From positions 16,558 to 80,557 of the forward strand of contig CAUJCT010000042.1 in assembly GCA_963169345.1 (NCBI GenBank): a stretch of DNA of 64,000 bases. Direction: 5' to 3'. Source of the stretch: Bacteroidota bacterium. Its GTDB lineage: Bacteria; Bacteroidota; Bacteroidia; NS11-12g; UBA955. Position numbers and translations under genes: made by a program. This document shows, piece by piece, positions 1 through 8,664 of this stretch; positions within the stretch are counted from its first letter, which is position 1; every line of letters starts with the position of its first letter. The notes beneath the pieces were generated by a model. That model was given only the letters and a program-made list of their open reading frames with translations, did no database searches and was not told the origin of the DNA.

Positions 1-1
1 C

Positions 2-814
2 AGCTTCGATACTTTGGTCAATGTTGTTGACGAATTACCGGAAATATCTTATTCTCATAAAGTGGATGAAGATGCCCTTAAAATTGGCAAATTCTGCGCT
101 GAATTGATAGAAGATGGCTCAACTTTGCAAATGGGTATCGGTCATATTCCGGATGCGGTACTGGCCAGTCTGGGTCAGCACAAAGACTTAGGCATCCACA
201 CCGAAATGTTCTCGGATGGTTTATTACCCTTGATTGAAAAAGGCATTATCACTAATAAACACAAAGTCAAACACAGAGGTAAAATTGTGACCAGTTTTGT
301 TGTAGGCACTCGCAAACTATACGATTTTGTTGATGACAATCCTATGGTGGCTTTTTTAGATATCGACTATGTCAATGATTCAAAAGTGATACGCGCAAAT
401 CCCAAAGCAGTTTCAATTAACTCAGCCATTGAAATTGATGTTACCGGACAAGTTTGCTCCGATTCTATTGGCACATACCAGTTTTCAGGCGTAGGTGGGC
501 AGCTGGATTTTATGAGAGGTGCTGCTTTGTCGGTTGGTGGTAAACCTGTGATTGCAATTGAGTCGCGAACCAATGAAGGTAAATCTAAAATAGTTCCTGT
601 ATTAAAAGACGGGGCTGGTGTAGTTACTACCAGAGCACATTTGCACTATGTGGTGACAGAATATGGAGTAGCCGATTTGTTTGGAAAAAATCTATCAGAA
701 AGAGCTTACGAGTTACTACGAATTGCGCATCCCGACGATAGAGAAACACTTGATAAAGCCATTTTCAAACGCTTTGGTAAAAGAGTACATGCTACTACAG
801 CGATTTCGAAATAG
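2..814 (+). CDS. Acetyl-CoA hydrolase / 4-hydroxybutyrate CoA-transferase family protein (5' truncated by window edge)
   Basis: The frame is already open at base 2, so this is the C-terminal ~270 residues of a protein that in this family is usually about 430 residues long. The family moves CoA between acyl groups through a glutamyl-CoA thioester, or hydrolyses acetyl-CoA. Visible family marks are the HTEMFSDG segment, whose Glu is the likely catalytic residue, the glycine-rich FSGVGGQLDFMRGA segment and the C-terminal VVTEYGVADLFGKNL segment. A TTG at base 14 could be mistaken for a start, but homology clearly continues upstream. The substrate cannot be decided from this part. It converges with the next gene, with about 20 bases between the stop codons. 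Confidence 0.85.
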   Translation, partial: SFDTLVNVVDELPEISYSHKVDEDALKIGKFCAELIEDGSTLQMGIGHIPDAVLASLGQHKDLGIHTEMFSDGLLPLIEKGIITNKHKVKHRGKIVTSFVVGTRKLYDFVDDNPMVAFLDIDYVNDSKVIRANPKAVSINSAIEIDVTGQVCSDSIGTYQFSGVGGQLDFMRGAALSVGGKPVIAIESRTNEGKSKIVPVLKDGAGVVTTRAHLHYVVTEYGVADLFGKNLSERAYELLRIAHPDDRETLDKAIFKRFGKRVHATTAISK

Positions 815-833
815 GCTATTTGAATTTATCTGA

Positions 834-1250
834 CTAACGAAATCTCTTTTTGCTTATTTCAAGTTTATCTTTAAAATCCTTGAATATCTCAATAATGCCA
901 CCCAGGGAAATAAAAATAAAAAAAGCATATATGATCCCCGACCACCAAAATCCCCAGAAAGTATAGACATAAGCATCTTCTGGATGAGTTAAAGAATAAA
1001 CTACAGGAACAGTATCCAATCTGTTATAACTGAGATTTTCGATAGCACTGAATGTTATTATTTCTCCTCTGTGTTGAAATTCTACAATCGTATTGACGGC
1101 TCTACTATGCCTGAATGGATAAGTCAAAGTTTCAACCACAACGCCATCTGTCGTATTACCACATAAAATAAACCTGACCTTAAAAATCACTACGATTGTT
1201 ACACTAAGCAAAAACAAAAGAAGAATGAACTTTATTTTAGAAAAAAGCAT
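834..1250 (-). CDS. DUF3592-like membrane protein
   Basis: A 138-residue protein with one hydrophobic helix at about residues 5-28, an extracytoplasmic central part and a second helix near 98-118. The central part has a GVVVE...YPF segment and ends in a YSLTHPEDAYV segment, which matches the DUF3592 layout (a beta domain between two helices, with a V.Y.P.nP.da motif). Function is unknown. It stands alone between a convergent and a downstream-oriented gene. The DUF3592 assignment rests on motif resemblance only. Confidence 0.6.
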   Translation of the reverse strand: MLFSKIKFILLLFLLSVTIVVIFKVRFILCGNTTDGVVVETLTYPFRHSRAVNTIVEFQHRGEIITFSAIENLSYNRLDTVPVVYSLTHPEDAYVYTFWGFWWSGIIYAFFIFISLGGIIEIFKDFKDKLEISKKRFR

Positions 1251-1312
1251 TGAATTATTAGGAGCAAAAATGCAAAATACACTTTTTTTATATACATTTA
1301 AATCAAGTGTTT

Positions 1313-1927
1313 CTAATCACTTTCCCATTTGCGACAAAGACATCCGGATGCAGACTTCATTTTCCATTTATTGGAAGCAGCATATTGAATCAGCCGTTTC
1401 CTGAGTTTTTTGGGATAAAAAATTTTATAGATTAATTGTCTTTTGCTTAAAACCGGCAAGACTCCAATCTGTGCAAGAATGTCATAAGCTGCGGCACCAC
1501 AACGCATTCCAAAGAAAGCATAATCATAAGGAGAAGTTCGCGTATAAGCTTGTTTCAAACTATCAAATTTCATTTTTTGCTGAGCGGTCACAGGGATATA
1601 AATCACCATCTTCTTATTGCTATCACATACTCCTCCCATTATTTCATAAAAATCGGTAAAACTATGAATAGCAAACCGACTGTTTTTTTGGTGTTGATGC
1701 GATATCAAATGAAACCTGCCATTCGGCACAAAATTGATAATACTTCCCGAATCCGTTCCAATGCCGACATGACCGCCCAACATTCCACCGAACCATTTAT
1801 CTTCCGTTTTCCTGCATGTATGCTTAGGTTTCGACCCATATAAAAAATGGACTTCAATAAAGAAAGTATCCTGAGCGTTGATTTCTATAGCATATAAAAG
1901 ACAAATACCCCACAAAACGACTTTCAT
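1313..1927 (-). CDS. Secreted protein, possibly a permuted papain-like (NlpC/P60-type) hydrolase
   Basis: The N-terminus is a Sec signal peptide (about residues 1-18, ending INAQ). Two segments resemble permuted papain-fold enzymes: GGHVGIG near residue 52, which could carry the His, and YDYAFFGMRCGAAAYDIL near residue 135, which could carry the nucleophilic Cys at the start of a helix. In such enzymes the His precedes the Cys, as here. The protein has a basic C-terminal tail. No neighbour suggests a substrate. The signal peptide is clear; the enzyme class is inferred from two short motifs and could be wrong. Confidence 0.5.
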   Translation of the reverse strand: MKVVLWGICLLYAIEINAQDTFFIEVHFLYGSKPKHTCRKTEDKWFGGMLGGHVGIGTDSGSIINFVPNGRFHLISHQHQKNSRFAIHSFTDFYEIMGGVCDSNKKMVIYIPVTAQQKMKFDSLKQAYTRTSPYDYAFFGMRCGAAAYDILAQIGVLPVLSKRQLIYKIFYPKKLRKRLIQYAASNKWKMKSASGCLCRKWESD

Positions 1928-2036
1928 TCTTTTAGATTTATTTCTAAAGAACGTGAAGCTTAAGGCCTTGGTGAATATTTAAATGAAAATGACTAAAATC
2001 TGACTTAATTTTATCAGATAATAACAGATTTAATTG

Positions 2037-2468
2037 TCAGTCGGTACACACATATTTTGCTCGAAAATGGCGTAGACTTATTTTACAAATTTTCTCCAGA
2101 ACACTTAAATCGATATCACTTAATTTATTGACATAAGTACAAGCTTTGCTCTGTTTAAATTTACCTAATTGTTCCAGGAGTTCATCAATCTCCGGCAAAG
2201 GTGTATAAACATACAATGAGAAAGCCGCTTTTCTGGGAGAGAACCCGATAATTGGAGCATCCCCTTCATGACCGCTGGCATATTTATAATGATAAGATCC
2301 GAAACCAATTATACTTAGTCCCCACATTTTAGCTTTATACCCCGACCATTTTTCCATCAGTTCAAGCAGTTCAAGGCTTTCAGAAATCTTTCTGTCATTG
2401 TTTGCGAATGTCTGGATAAACTCAACAACATCAGCGTTAGTCACATTGGTTTTATTCTTTGCAGCCAT
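2037..2468 (-). CDS. DUF1801 domain protein
   Basis: A 143-residue soluble protein that looks like DUF1801 (YdhG-like, related to frataxin-like folds) over its whole length. Family marks are the ADVVEFIQTFANNDRK start, the WG.SIIGFG.YHYKYASG segment, the FSPRKAAFSLYVY segment and the C-terminal LSDIDLSVLEKICK segment. The biochemical role of this family is not established. The start is the first ATG. The upstream spacer carries the paired AACCTG hairpin elements. Confidence 0.85.
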   Translation of the reverse strand: MAAKNKTNVTNADVVEFIQTFANNDRKISESLELLELMEKWSGYKAKMWGLSIIGFGSYHYKYASGHEGDAPIIGFSPRKAAFSLYVYTPLPEIDELLEQLGKFKQSKACTYVNKLSDIDLSVLEKICKISLRHFRAKYVCTD

Positions 2469-2923
2469 AACTAAATAATTTCCACCTGCAATATAACCAT
2501 TATCCTAAAAAAGCAAGGATTTAACCTGAACGCAAAAAAGCTGCATTTACTCAAAAATGCAATTTAGCTGTATGAAATGGGTGATTTTTGCGATAAGCTG
2601 TAATTTAAAACAACCTGTCAGGTTGCCAAATATAAACAGAACTATCTTTATATCAATTAATTAAATCACCAAATTGCAACCTGACAGGTTCAAAATTTTT
2701 AACTCCCACCAATTTCAACCTGCGATATAATATTTCTCTTAGAAAAGTAAACACTAACCCAAAACACTGAAAATGAAGCACTTTATCCAAAGTGCAATTT
2801 AGCTGTATGAAATGGGTGATTTGGCGATAAGCTGTAAATTAAAACAACCTGTCAGGTTGCCAAATCTAAACAGAACCAACTCAATACTAATAAATTAAAT
2901 CATTAAAACACAACCTGACAGGT
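2469..2923. repeat. Intergenic region with two diverged copies of a hairpin-bearing repeat
   Basis: This 455-base spacer holds two direct copies of a ~85-base unit (about 2558-2645 and 2793-2877) sharing TGCAATTTAGCTGTATGAAA and the following GATAAGCTGTAA. Each copy runs into an AACCTGTCAGGTTG arm, and each is followed 50-60 bases later by the opposing CAACCTGACAGGTT arm (2612-2626 with 2676-2690; 2846-2859 with 2911-2924). Each pair could form a long hairpin. The last arm touches the stop codon of the next gene. A related pair occurs at 63800-63886. No coding sequence is apparent. Confidence 0.85.
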
Positions 2924-3397
2924 TCATATTATTTGCCTCAAATGATGCTCCAAATGATCCACATAATCCACCATCAAAAAATCCAATTCATAGACCTCTC
3001 CTTTTACCTGAACTTCATTTTTGTATAATGTTTCAGGTATGCGTCTCATCAATTCCACTAAATGCAAATTGTATAGATACCAAAAGTCGATCAGATGACC
3101 CGCCTCCATAATTTGATAATACCCAAACTGGTTCCATTTATCCTGATCGTATTGAATCGCCGGCAACACATCAAACTGCGCCCTTACAAATCGGTGGTGA
3201 TTATTTGTAGCACTGTCTATCAAATGCCCAATCACTTCTTTTTTGCTCCACTTGTGAGGTGCTGGTTTAAACTCAAGGTCTTTGAGTGGAATGGCTTTAA
3301 GTTGTGCCGGAACAGACTCACATATTTGAGCGAGTCTCTCAATTGCTTGCTCTACTTGCACTTTTGATATATTATTCACATGTTTCATCAGTTTCAA
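2924..3397 (-). CDS. DinB_2 / YfiT-like putative metal-dependent hydrolase
   Basis: A 157-residue four-helix DinB-superfamily protein (not DNA polymerase IV). His residues expected to bind a divalent metal are seen in KKEVIGHLIDSATNNHHRF (about residues 54-70) and in the C-terminal DYVDHLEHHLRQI segment. Members often act as thiol S-transferases or metal-dependent hydrolases. The start overlaps the end of the upstream gene by 26 bases (or 17 if the second Met is used), which suggests translational coupling. The substrate is unknown. Confidence 0.75.
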   Translation of the reverse strand: MKLMKHVNNISKVQVEQAIERLAQICESVPAQLKAIPLKDLEFKPAPHKWSKKEVIGHLIDSATNNHHRFVRAQFDVLPAIQYDQDKWNQFGYYQIMEAGHLIDFWYLYNLHLVELMRRIPETLYKNEVQVKGEVYELDFLMVDYVDHLEHHLRQII

Positions 3398-4214
3398 AAC
3401 GCATTAAATTGATAATTTCGGTATAGGGCAATTTGGAATAAGCGTGTGCTTTGATTGTATATGTATGACCTCCCTCCTGTCCCTGACTTTGGATATTCAT
3501 ATAGAGTGTATCAGTATTAAAATCCAAAGATGAAATCACATCATCCGACATATCATCGTTGTAAAGAGCTGCATATTTCAAACCCGACTGCATGCGCAAT
3601 GAATCATTCTTGGGGTATTGAAGCAGAGTCGTTCTGCCGGTTTTATTATACTTCAAGACGATGTAACTAAACTCATCGCACTCTGTCAGTCCCCCTTCAT
3701 CTGAAGCACCCATCTGTAATGGCTTTATTGGGTAGACAGCCCATTCCTCTTTCCTGACATTCTGTATGCGTTTTTCTTTTTCACTTTCTATAACAAATAC
3801 ATCCCGACCAAAAACAACATAAGCCTTTCCACCCAACTCTATTTTAACGAAATGCGCTTTGAGACATTTATCGTCCTGACCATTCAAATTAAGCATGTTT
3901 TTGCTGATACCCACTATATGTACCATTACCAATCCCTCTTCTGGTTGAAAATGTCCGGTAGCATTCAAGTTGTCCCCATAGAAATCACAGCCATTACCCA
4001 GCAAATAGCCATATTTATCAACCATTTCAAACTCATATACATCTTTTAAATGGACAGAATCTGTCTCTGAGTTTTTAGAACCTTTTGCGGACTCATTACA
4101 AGCTTGCATCAATACAAATATCGACAACAATACACATGTGTATGCAAGTTGAGGAAAAGTACATTGCTTAAAAAGTGCTTGAATAATCAAATATTGCCTT
4201 GTTTCCCTAATCAT
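3372..4214 (-). CDS. Hypothetical lipoprotein
   Basis: A 280-residue protein with an unusually long N-region before a hydrophobic stretch ending VLMQAC (Cys at about residue 39), which fits a Bacteroidota lipobox. The mature part is rich in beta strands by eye (for example GKAYVVFGRDVFVIE) and has four further Cys residues. I do not recognise a family. It overlaps the downstream DinB_2 gene, so the two are probably made together. Confidence 0.6.
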   Translation of the reverse strand: MIRETRQYLIIQALFKQCTFPQLAYTCVLLSIFVLMQACNESAKGSKNSETDSVHLKDVYEFEMVDKYGYLLGNGCDFYGDNLNATGHFQPEEGLVMVHIVGISKNMLNLNGQDDKCLKAHFVKIELGGKAYVVFGRDVFVIESEKEKRIQNVRKEEWAVYPIKPLQMGASDEGGLTECDEFSYIVLKYNKTGRTTLLQYPKNDSLRMQSGLKYAALYNDDMSDDVISSLDFNTDTLYMNIQSQGQEGGHTYTIKAHAYSKLPYTEIINLMRFETDETCE

Positions 4215-4221
4215 CTCAATT

Positions 4222-4578
4222 CTATCTCTTCACTTTTTCCATTACTCTACCCTTTGCCAATTCGTCAACTAATTTGTCTAAATAGCGAATCTTGCGCATC
4301 AGTTCATTTTCAATTTCTTCAATTCTGACGCCACAAATAACACCTGTAATTTTTTCAGCATTAGGATGTAATCTGGGAGCCTCGTCAAAGAAGGTTCTGA
4401 AATCCACTTTGGTGTCAATTTGCTTTTCCAATTGCTTCTGACTGTATCCCGTCAGCCAGCATATAATCTCATCCAGCTCCGCTCTCGTTCTGCCCTTTCG
4501 TTCCATTTTATTGACATAGTGCGGATACACACTGGCAAAAGTCATGGAAAATACACGATGTTCGTTACTTTCTTTCAT
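4222..4578 (-). CDS. DUF2200 domain protein
   Basis: A 118-residue protein matching DUF2200 end to end: [24 protein letters not shown], then [22 protein letters not shown], then [28 protein letters not shown]. The family is small, conserved and of unknown biochemical role. It lies 5 bases before the VOC-family gene's stop and 7 bases upstream of the lipoprotein gene, so a three- or four-gene leftward operon is likely. Confidence 0.9.
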   Translation of the reverse strand: MKESNEHRVFSMTFASVYPHYVNKMERKGRTRAELDEIICWLTGYSQKQLEKQIDTKVDFRTFFDEAPRLHPNAEKITGVICGVRIEEIENELMRKIRYLDKLVDELAKGRVMEKVKR

Positions 4579-4583
4579 AACAA

Positions 4584-4964
4584 CTACTCATTCACAGGCT
4601 CCCACAACTGAATCTTGTTACCTTCAACATCCATTATGTGAACGAATTTACCATACTCATAGACAGCAATATCATCCAGAACATTAACCCCTTCGCTTTT
4701 GAGGGTGGCAACTAAATCTTCGATATTCTCGACCCTGTAGTTGATCATGAAATCTTTCTTGGAAGGTTCGAAATACGTTATTGTATCATCGAAAGGGCTC
4801 CATTGAGTTGACCCTTTGACATCAGGCTGATCTAATTCCCTCCATTCAAAGTTGGCACCATACTGATTGACATCCATTCCTAAGTGAAATTTGTACCATT
4901 CTCTTACCAGATCGGCATTTTTACATTTGAAAAAAATGCCACCGATACCTGTTACTTTTTTCAT
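4584..4964 (-). CDS. Glyoxalase/bleomycin-resistance (VOC) family protein
   Basis: A 126-residue single VOC domain pair. It begins [31 protein letters not shown], typical of the first beta-alpha-beta-beta module, and ends [16 protein letters not shown], where the Glu is a usual metal ligand. VOC proteins bind a divalent metal and act as lyases, dioxygenases or antibiotic-binding proteins; the substrate cannot be deduced. It heads the DUF2200/lipoprotein group. Confidence 0.85.
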   Translation of the reverse strand: MKKVTGIGGIFFKCKNADLVREWYKFHLGMDVNQYGANFEWRELDQPDVKGSTQWSPFDDTITYFEPSKKDFMINYRVENIEDLVATLKSEGVNVLDDIAVYEYGKFVHIMDVEGNKIQLWEPVNE

Positions 4965-5053
4965 ACGCTTGACTTAAACTATTTTGAATCTGTAAAAGTC
5001 AAAAGTAATCAATAAAATGTCAAATCCAAACCCATTTGAAGGGTTAGATCAAA

Positions 5054-6049
5054 TCAAGGCTTTTTCAGCGACCAGAGAGCACCATTTTTGGTATTCATCT
5101 TTACCAGATCCCCTTTCTCTGTCAGCGAATTTAGAAACACTTCCGCAGCTTTGCGTTCAGTTCCGCTTAAAGTCGCATATTCATTGGCCGTTAGTGTCGG
5201 GTATTGAGCAAAAATCGATTGCCAGTCGCGCTTATATTCATGTTTTTTTGCAGCCGGCAACAACTTTAACAAGGCTGTTTCATAGACAGAATAAGGCTTA
5301 GAACCATATACTTTTTCCGTATTGCCATTGCTATCCAGAAAGAACATGGTAGGAAATCCTCTGACACCCATAGTACGCCCCAGATTTAAGTCTTCCTGAA
5401 ACAAGGATTTTGCCTGACCTTCATAGTCAGTTTTCAGTTTTAACACATCCAGATTAGCCAATTTAGCCGCCTGTTCAAGATGCTCCCATTTAGTAATGTT
5501 TTTCTTTTGCAGAAACACCATCTCACGTATCGTTCTCATAAAAACAATGGCTTTTTCCTTGCTCTGCATTTGTGCTGCTTTAAAAGCAATTGAAGGTGGA
5601 TACGACGAATGTAAAGGATCTTCCAACCACACATCTCCATCGATGGGCATATCATAATATAGACTTACTTCATCCCAATGACTTGCCACATCCGAAGGCT
5701 TACTGATACCTCCGCTGTTATAGCTCCAGTCGGGCAACAAGCCACCCATTCTGTATTCCACTTCAATATATTTCCCATATTCCAGTTTCAATTTCCTCAA
5801 CTGAGGTTCAATACCCCAGCACGATGAACAAATAGGGTCAGTGAAGTAAATAATTTTTACCGGTTTTGTTATTGAAGCGTATGAATCATTTGCTAAGGAA
5901 TCTTGCTGACTAAAGGGCAGTTCGCATACACCCGAATCCGGGTCGCACAATAAAGGATTTTGTTCTTGCATAGATGATGGAATTGGAGATTTACAACTAA
6001 TGAATTGAGCTGAGATTATAGTCAATATCAATACTTGAATGAATTTCAT
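5054..6049 (-). CDS. DsbA-family (YjbH/FrnE-like) thioredoxin-fold lipoprotein
   Basis: A 331-residue protein with a lipoprotein signal peptide (Cys19 after AQFIS). The DsbA-type active site is C74-S-S-C77 in YFTDPICSSCWG, and the cis-proline loop is GFPT at 231-234. The long helical insert between them is usual for the DsbA/FrnE family. It probably acts in thiol-disulfide exchange on the periplasmic side of a membrane. Two more Cys (35 and 42) lie just after the anchor and could form a second redox pair. The gene is divergent from an HxlR regulator with a Cys near its N-terminus, so redox control of this gene is plausible but inferred. Confidence 0.8.
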   Translation of the reverse strand: MKFIQVLILTIISAQFISCKSPIPSSMQEQNPLLCDPDSGVCELPFSQQDSLANDSYASITKPVKIIYFTDPICSSCWGIEPQLRKLKLEYGKYIEVEYRMGGLLPDWSYNSGGISKPSDVASHWDEVSLYYDMPIDGDVWLEDPLHSSYPPSIAFKAAQMQSKEKAIVFMRTIREMVFLQKKNITKWEHLEQAAKLANLDVLKLKTDYEGQAKSLFQEDLNLGRTMGVRGFPTMFFLDSNGNTEKVYGSKPYSVYETALLKLLPAAKKHEYKRDWQSIFAQYPTLTANEYATLSGTERKAAEVFLNSLTEKGDLVKMNTKNGALWSLKKP

Positions 6050-6110
6050 TTATTTAATATAGGATAATATGAATGGATGCAATCGTTTTAAACACATGCT
6101 ACAAATAAAC

Positions 6111-6130
6111 AACTTAATCTAGTTTAAGTT
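6111..6130. promoter_or_regulatory. Inverted repeat, candidate HxlR operator
   Basis: AACTTAA and TTAAGTT flank six bases (TCTAGT) in the spacer between the divergent DsbA-family and hxlR-type genes. It sits about 20 bases before the -7 element of the HxlR gene, where the -33 element would be, so binding there would block or modulate transcription. Assignment to this HxlR protein is inference from position. Confidence 0.5.
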
Positions 6131-6149
6131 TAAATTCTAACAGCATCTT

Positions 6150-6157
6150 TATCTTTG
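6150..6157 (+). promoter_or_regulatory. Bacteroidota -7 element (TAnnTTTG) for the HxlR-family gene
   Basis: TATCTTTG matches TAnnTTTG exactly and lies 47 bases before the ATG at 6205. The -33 region is not a perfect TTTG (TTTA at about 6126), which suits a regulated promoter. Confidence 0.5.
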
Positions 6158-6204
6158 TGCAAAATTGGTGACAATAAATTTCTCAAACAATTAGTCAGAA
6201 AAAT

Positions 6205-6516
6205 ATGACTACACAAAAAGATTCAAATACAGATGAAACCTGTCCGGCGCAAGCACTTTTAAAGACCTTAGCCGGGAAATGGAAACCTGAAATTTTCAGA
6301 TTGGCCTTAAACGGACCTGTTCGCTTTAACACTTTACTCAGACAGATTGAAGGTAGCAATAAACAGTCATTGGCAGTAGCTTTGAAAGAATTGGAAGCCT
6401 CCAAATTACTGAACAAAGAAATTGTAAATGAAAAACCTTTACATATTGAATATACCTTGAGTGCCACCGGTCAATCTTTGATTCCAATTTTCAGGCAACT
6501 CGAAACATTGCAATAA
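6205..6516 (+). CDS. HxlR-family transcriptional regulator
   Basis: A 103-residue winged-helix protein. Cys13 in ETCPAQALLKTLAGKWKPEIF lies at the conserved N-terminal position, followed by RFNTLLRQIEGSNKQSLAVALKELEASKLL (recognition region) and the wing. HxlR/YodB/HypR-type members often sense electrophiles or disulfide stress through this Cys. It is divergent from a DsbA-family redox lipoprotein, which it may control. It converges on the next gene with two bases between the stops. Confidence 0.9.
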   Translation: MTTQKDSNTDETCPAQALLKTLAGKWKPEIFRLALNGPVRFNTLLRQIEGSNKQSLAVALKELEASKLLNKEIVNEKPLHIEYTLSATGQSLIPIFRQLETLQ

Positions 6517-6518
6517 AA

Positions 6519-7556
6519 TTACTCAGGACCTCTGATAAATTTATTAAAAATCAGCACACCATCTATTACATCATAGAACGTACAATCAATACGCTCCGAA
6601 AATCTGAAAGCATTTACGCATATAGAGCAGCTCGTCCAAACCAAATGACCATTTCTCAATTCATAAACATCTGTCTGAGTGGTCAATTCATCTGTTCTAT
6701 AACTTATATAACCAATGCCCGTATTCAAGGCTCTATTGTATTGCATATTCAAGCAGCTCATTAAGCTATCTTTTTCAAAATATTTAGTACTTGCATTGAA
6801 AATGTAATAGTCCCATTTATTCTGATCAGAATCCACCAGAAGTCTGTAATCCATTAAGCTATCCAGGTTAAAATCTCTATATTCTACTTTCCCGGGTATT
6901 TTAGGCAGAACAGGAGCTGGGTTTTCCGCCTTCAGTCTGGGCAAATTGCTCTTATTTTCTGACCCTTCCAGAAAAGATAAATAATGTGAATACTTCATCA
7001 TTTTGCCGCTTGAATCCTGCAACATCCAATCGACCGGCGTTACATCATATACTATCTGTTCGACACCAATGGTTCTAGTAGGTGAAACTTTTAAATCCCA
7101 CTCATACAATTTGCGATCGAGTACTATAAGCTTAAACTTCCCTTTCTTAAATGGCACATGCAAGAAACTCACATCAAATAAATTCACAATATCCACCACC
7201 ATACTATCCTTTTTATTTTTCACTATGAGTAATCGATGATATTTGGCATATAAGCTTTTATGAAAATATTGACTCCTTGAGAAATTTGCAAAGCCAGAAA
7301 GTTGATCTGAGATATCTGAAATTTGATAATGTCCACATTTGACAGTAAAAAGTGGCTTTATTTTCCTGAGATTGAATTTTTCTTCAAAATGTATCACTTG
7401 ACCCTGATCTGTGATTTGAAGATAGAGCTTTTGATGTCCGGTGGGCTGTGCTGAAAGTTGTTGAAACATTGACAAAACAAGCAACAGAAGCATCTGCTTA
7501 TAATGAACGAAAATTGAAGGCAAGAAAAATCGCATCCGGCTAAATAGGAATTTCAT
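6519..7556 (-). CDS. Secreted protein with XAC2610-like C-terminal region
   Basis: A 345-residue protein with a signal-like hydrophobic stretch at about residues 20-37 (QMLLLLVLSMFQQLSAQ). A start at an internal Met (residue 8 or 22) would shorten the N-region. The C-terminal part reads EYRDFNLDSLMDYRLLVDSDQNKWDYYIFNASTKYF, which resembles the XAC2610 pattern in which a D.NfDGy.Dy loop is followed by a reported-state strand. The first half is not recognised. Its function is unknown and it stands alone. Confidence 0.6.
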   Translation of the reverse strand: MKFLFSRMRFFLPSIFVHYKQMLLLLVLSMFQQLSAQPTGHQKLYLQITDQGQVIHFEEKFNLRKIKPLFTVKCGHYQISDISDQLSGFANFSRSQYFHKSLYAKYHRLLIVKNKKDSMVVDIVNLFDVSFLHVPFKKGKFKLIVLDRKLYEWDLKVSPTRTIGVEQIVYDVTPVDWMLQDSSGKMMKYSHYLSFLEGSENKSNLPRLKAENPAPVLPKIPGKVEYRDFNLDSLMDYRLLVDSDQNKWDYYIFNASTKYFEKDSLMSCLNMQYNRALNTGIGYISYRTDELTTQTDVYELRNGHLVWTSCSICVNAFRFSERIDCTFYDVIDGVLIFNKFIRGPE

Positions 7557-7601
7557 TTTAGCTTCATACCTTTTGACGCAAAATTGTAAATGAAGTAAAC
7601 A

Positions 7602-8024
7602 TCACTTTTTCAACCCAAAGCCTTTAGGAGCCTTCAATGGGCCGAAGTCGTACATATTGATGTAAATGGAAAATGTGTCCGTTGCACCTTCCCACGTCAC
7701 TTTATACAAATCCAGCAAACCTGACCCCATGTAACCATTTCTTGTTTTGAAAACACAGCAACTGCCTTTGCGGTAATAGCTCACTTCTTCTCCATTAGGA
7801 CCGGTTAGTGCATTTAGGAAGCGTCTTTCGTTTAAAGGACCTTCGTTCTTTTTCACACCACCAACTTTAACTGGATTGCTGACAGTATACCCATAAGTTG
7901 GATCTGTCGATATTTCAGTCAGAATGTAAGTACTGCTGTTGCGCATCTTTGGCTTGACATAACCTTTGGAAGATGAACATGAAATGGCCCAGAAAGCCAA
8001 AAAAATCAAACTTAATTTCCTCAT
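7602..8024 (-). CDS. Conserved Bacteroidota lipoprotein
   Basis: A 140-residue lipoprotein (lipobox WAISC, Cys16). The segments STYGYTVSNPVKVGG-like, GPLNERRFLNALTGPNGEEVSYYRKGSCCVFKT and GLLDLYKVTWEG recall a widespread Bacteroidota lipoprotein family that is sometimes mis-named 2-dehydro-3-deoxyphosphooctonate aldolase in annotation; nothing here looks like an aldolase. The adjacent Cys pair is part of the family pattern. The role is unknown. Confidence 0.65.
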   Translation of the reverse strand: MRKLSLIFLAFWAISCSSSKGYVKPKMRNSSTYILTEISTDPTYGYTVSNPVKVGGVKKNEGPLNERRFLNALTGPNGEEVSYYRKGSCCVFKTRNGYMGSGLLDLYKVTWEGATDTFSIYINMYDFGPLKAPKGFGLKK

Positions 8025-8123
8025 AATTTGTTTTTAATTAAACTCAAATATAGGAATTAATTTTATTTGAATCCAAACCGGAAAATGAATTCTAAAATCG
8101 TTGTTTGAAACAGCACCTATTTA

Positions 8124-8651
8124 TCAAATTTCCTGCAAAACTTTCATGGCTCTTTTTTCAAAGTCCCTTGAATATTTCCCCAACTGAGATTCTACACTTA
8201 ATCTGAATTCAGTTTGCAAATCCGGATATTTAATACAAAGCTCTTTTAAAACCAAGAGGACTCTTGATTTCATAGTCACATTCACCTCAGATGATATCAA
8301 CCAGCGAAACAAATAATCGATTGCATCAGCTTCCATTTCCTGAGGCACTCCTACCCAATACCAATACGATGCAAAAGACAACAAATACTCAGGTGCGTGC
8401 TGTTTCATGTACATCCACATCACCGGCAAAGCTTCTTTAAGATATGATTTGTTTTCAATACCTACATCGCTTAACATCCAAAGGAATCGGGTTACAATTC
8501 GCTTGTCATAGCTTAAAATTTCAAGTAATGAATCTGGTTTAATATCCGATTCAATTATCCATTTGGCTAGGCGTACTCTGTCAGTGCCATTGCTATTGGG
8601 CAACTGCTCTGTTAATACACGGGCAAATTCCTGAGCTTTTATATTTTCCAA
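8124..8651 (-). CDS. Helical (HEAT-like) hypothetical protein
   Basis: A 175-residue, almost entirely alpha-helical soluble protein with repeated helical hairpins of 30-40 residues (for example DSLLEILSYDKRIVTRFLWML and KSRVLLVLKELCIKYPDL). This suggests a HEAT/ARM-like scaffold for protein binding. It is 13 bases downstream of the next leftward gene, so the two are probably one transcript. The specific family is not recognised. Confidence 0.6.
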   Translation of the reverse strand: MENIKAQEFARVLTEQLPNSNGTDRVRLAKWIIESDIKPDSLLEILSYDKRIVTRFLWMLSDVGIENKSYLKEALPVMWMYMKQHAPEYLLSFASYWYWVGVPQEMEADAIDYLFRWLISSEVNVTMKSRVLLVLKELCIKYPDLQTEFRLSVESQLGKYSRDFEKRAMKVLQEI

Positions 8652-8664
8652 CTCATTTTATCAT

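Noticed and set aside
5017..5301. 94-codon plus-strand frame at the 3' end of the DsbA-family gene
   Set aside because: Overlaps the coding sequence antisense and has no family features.
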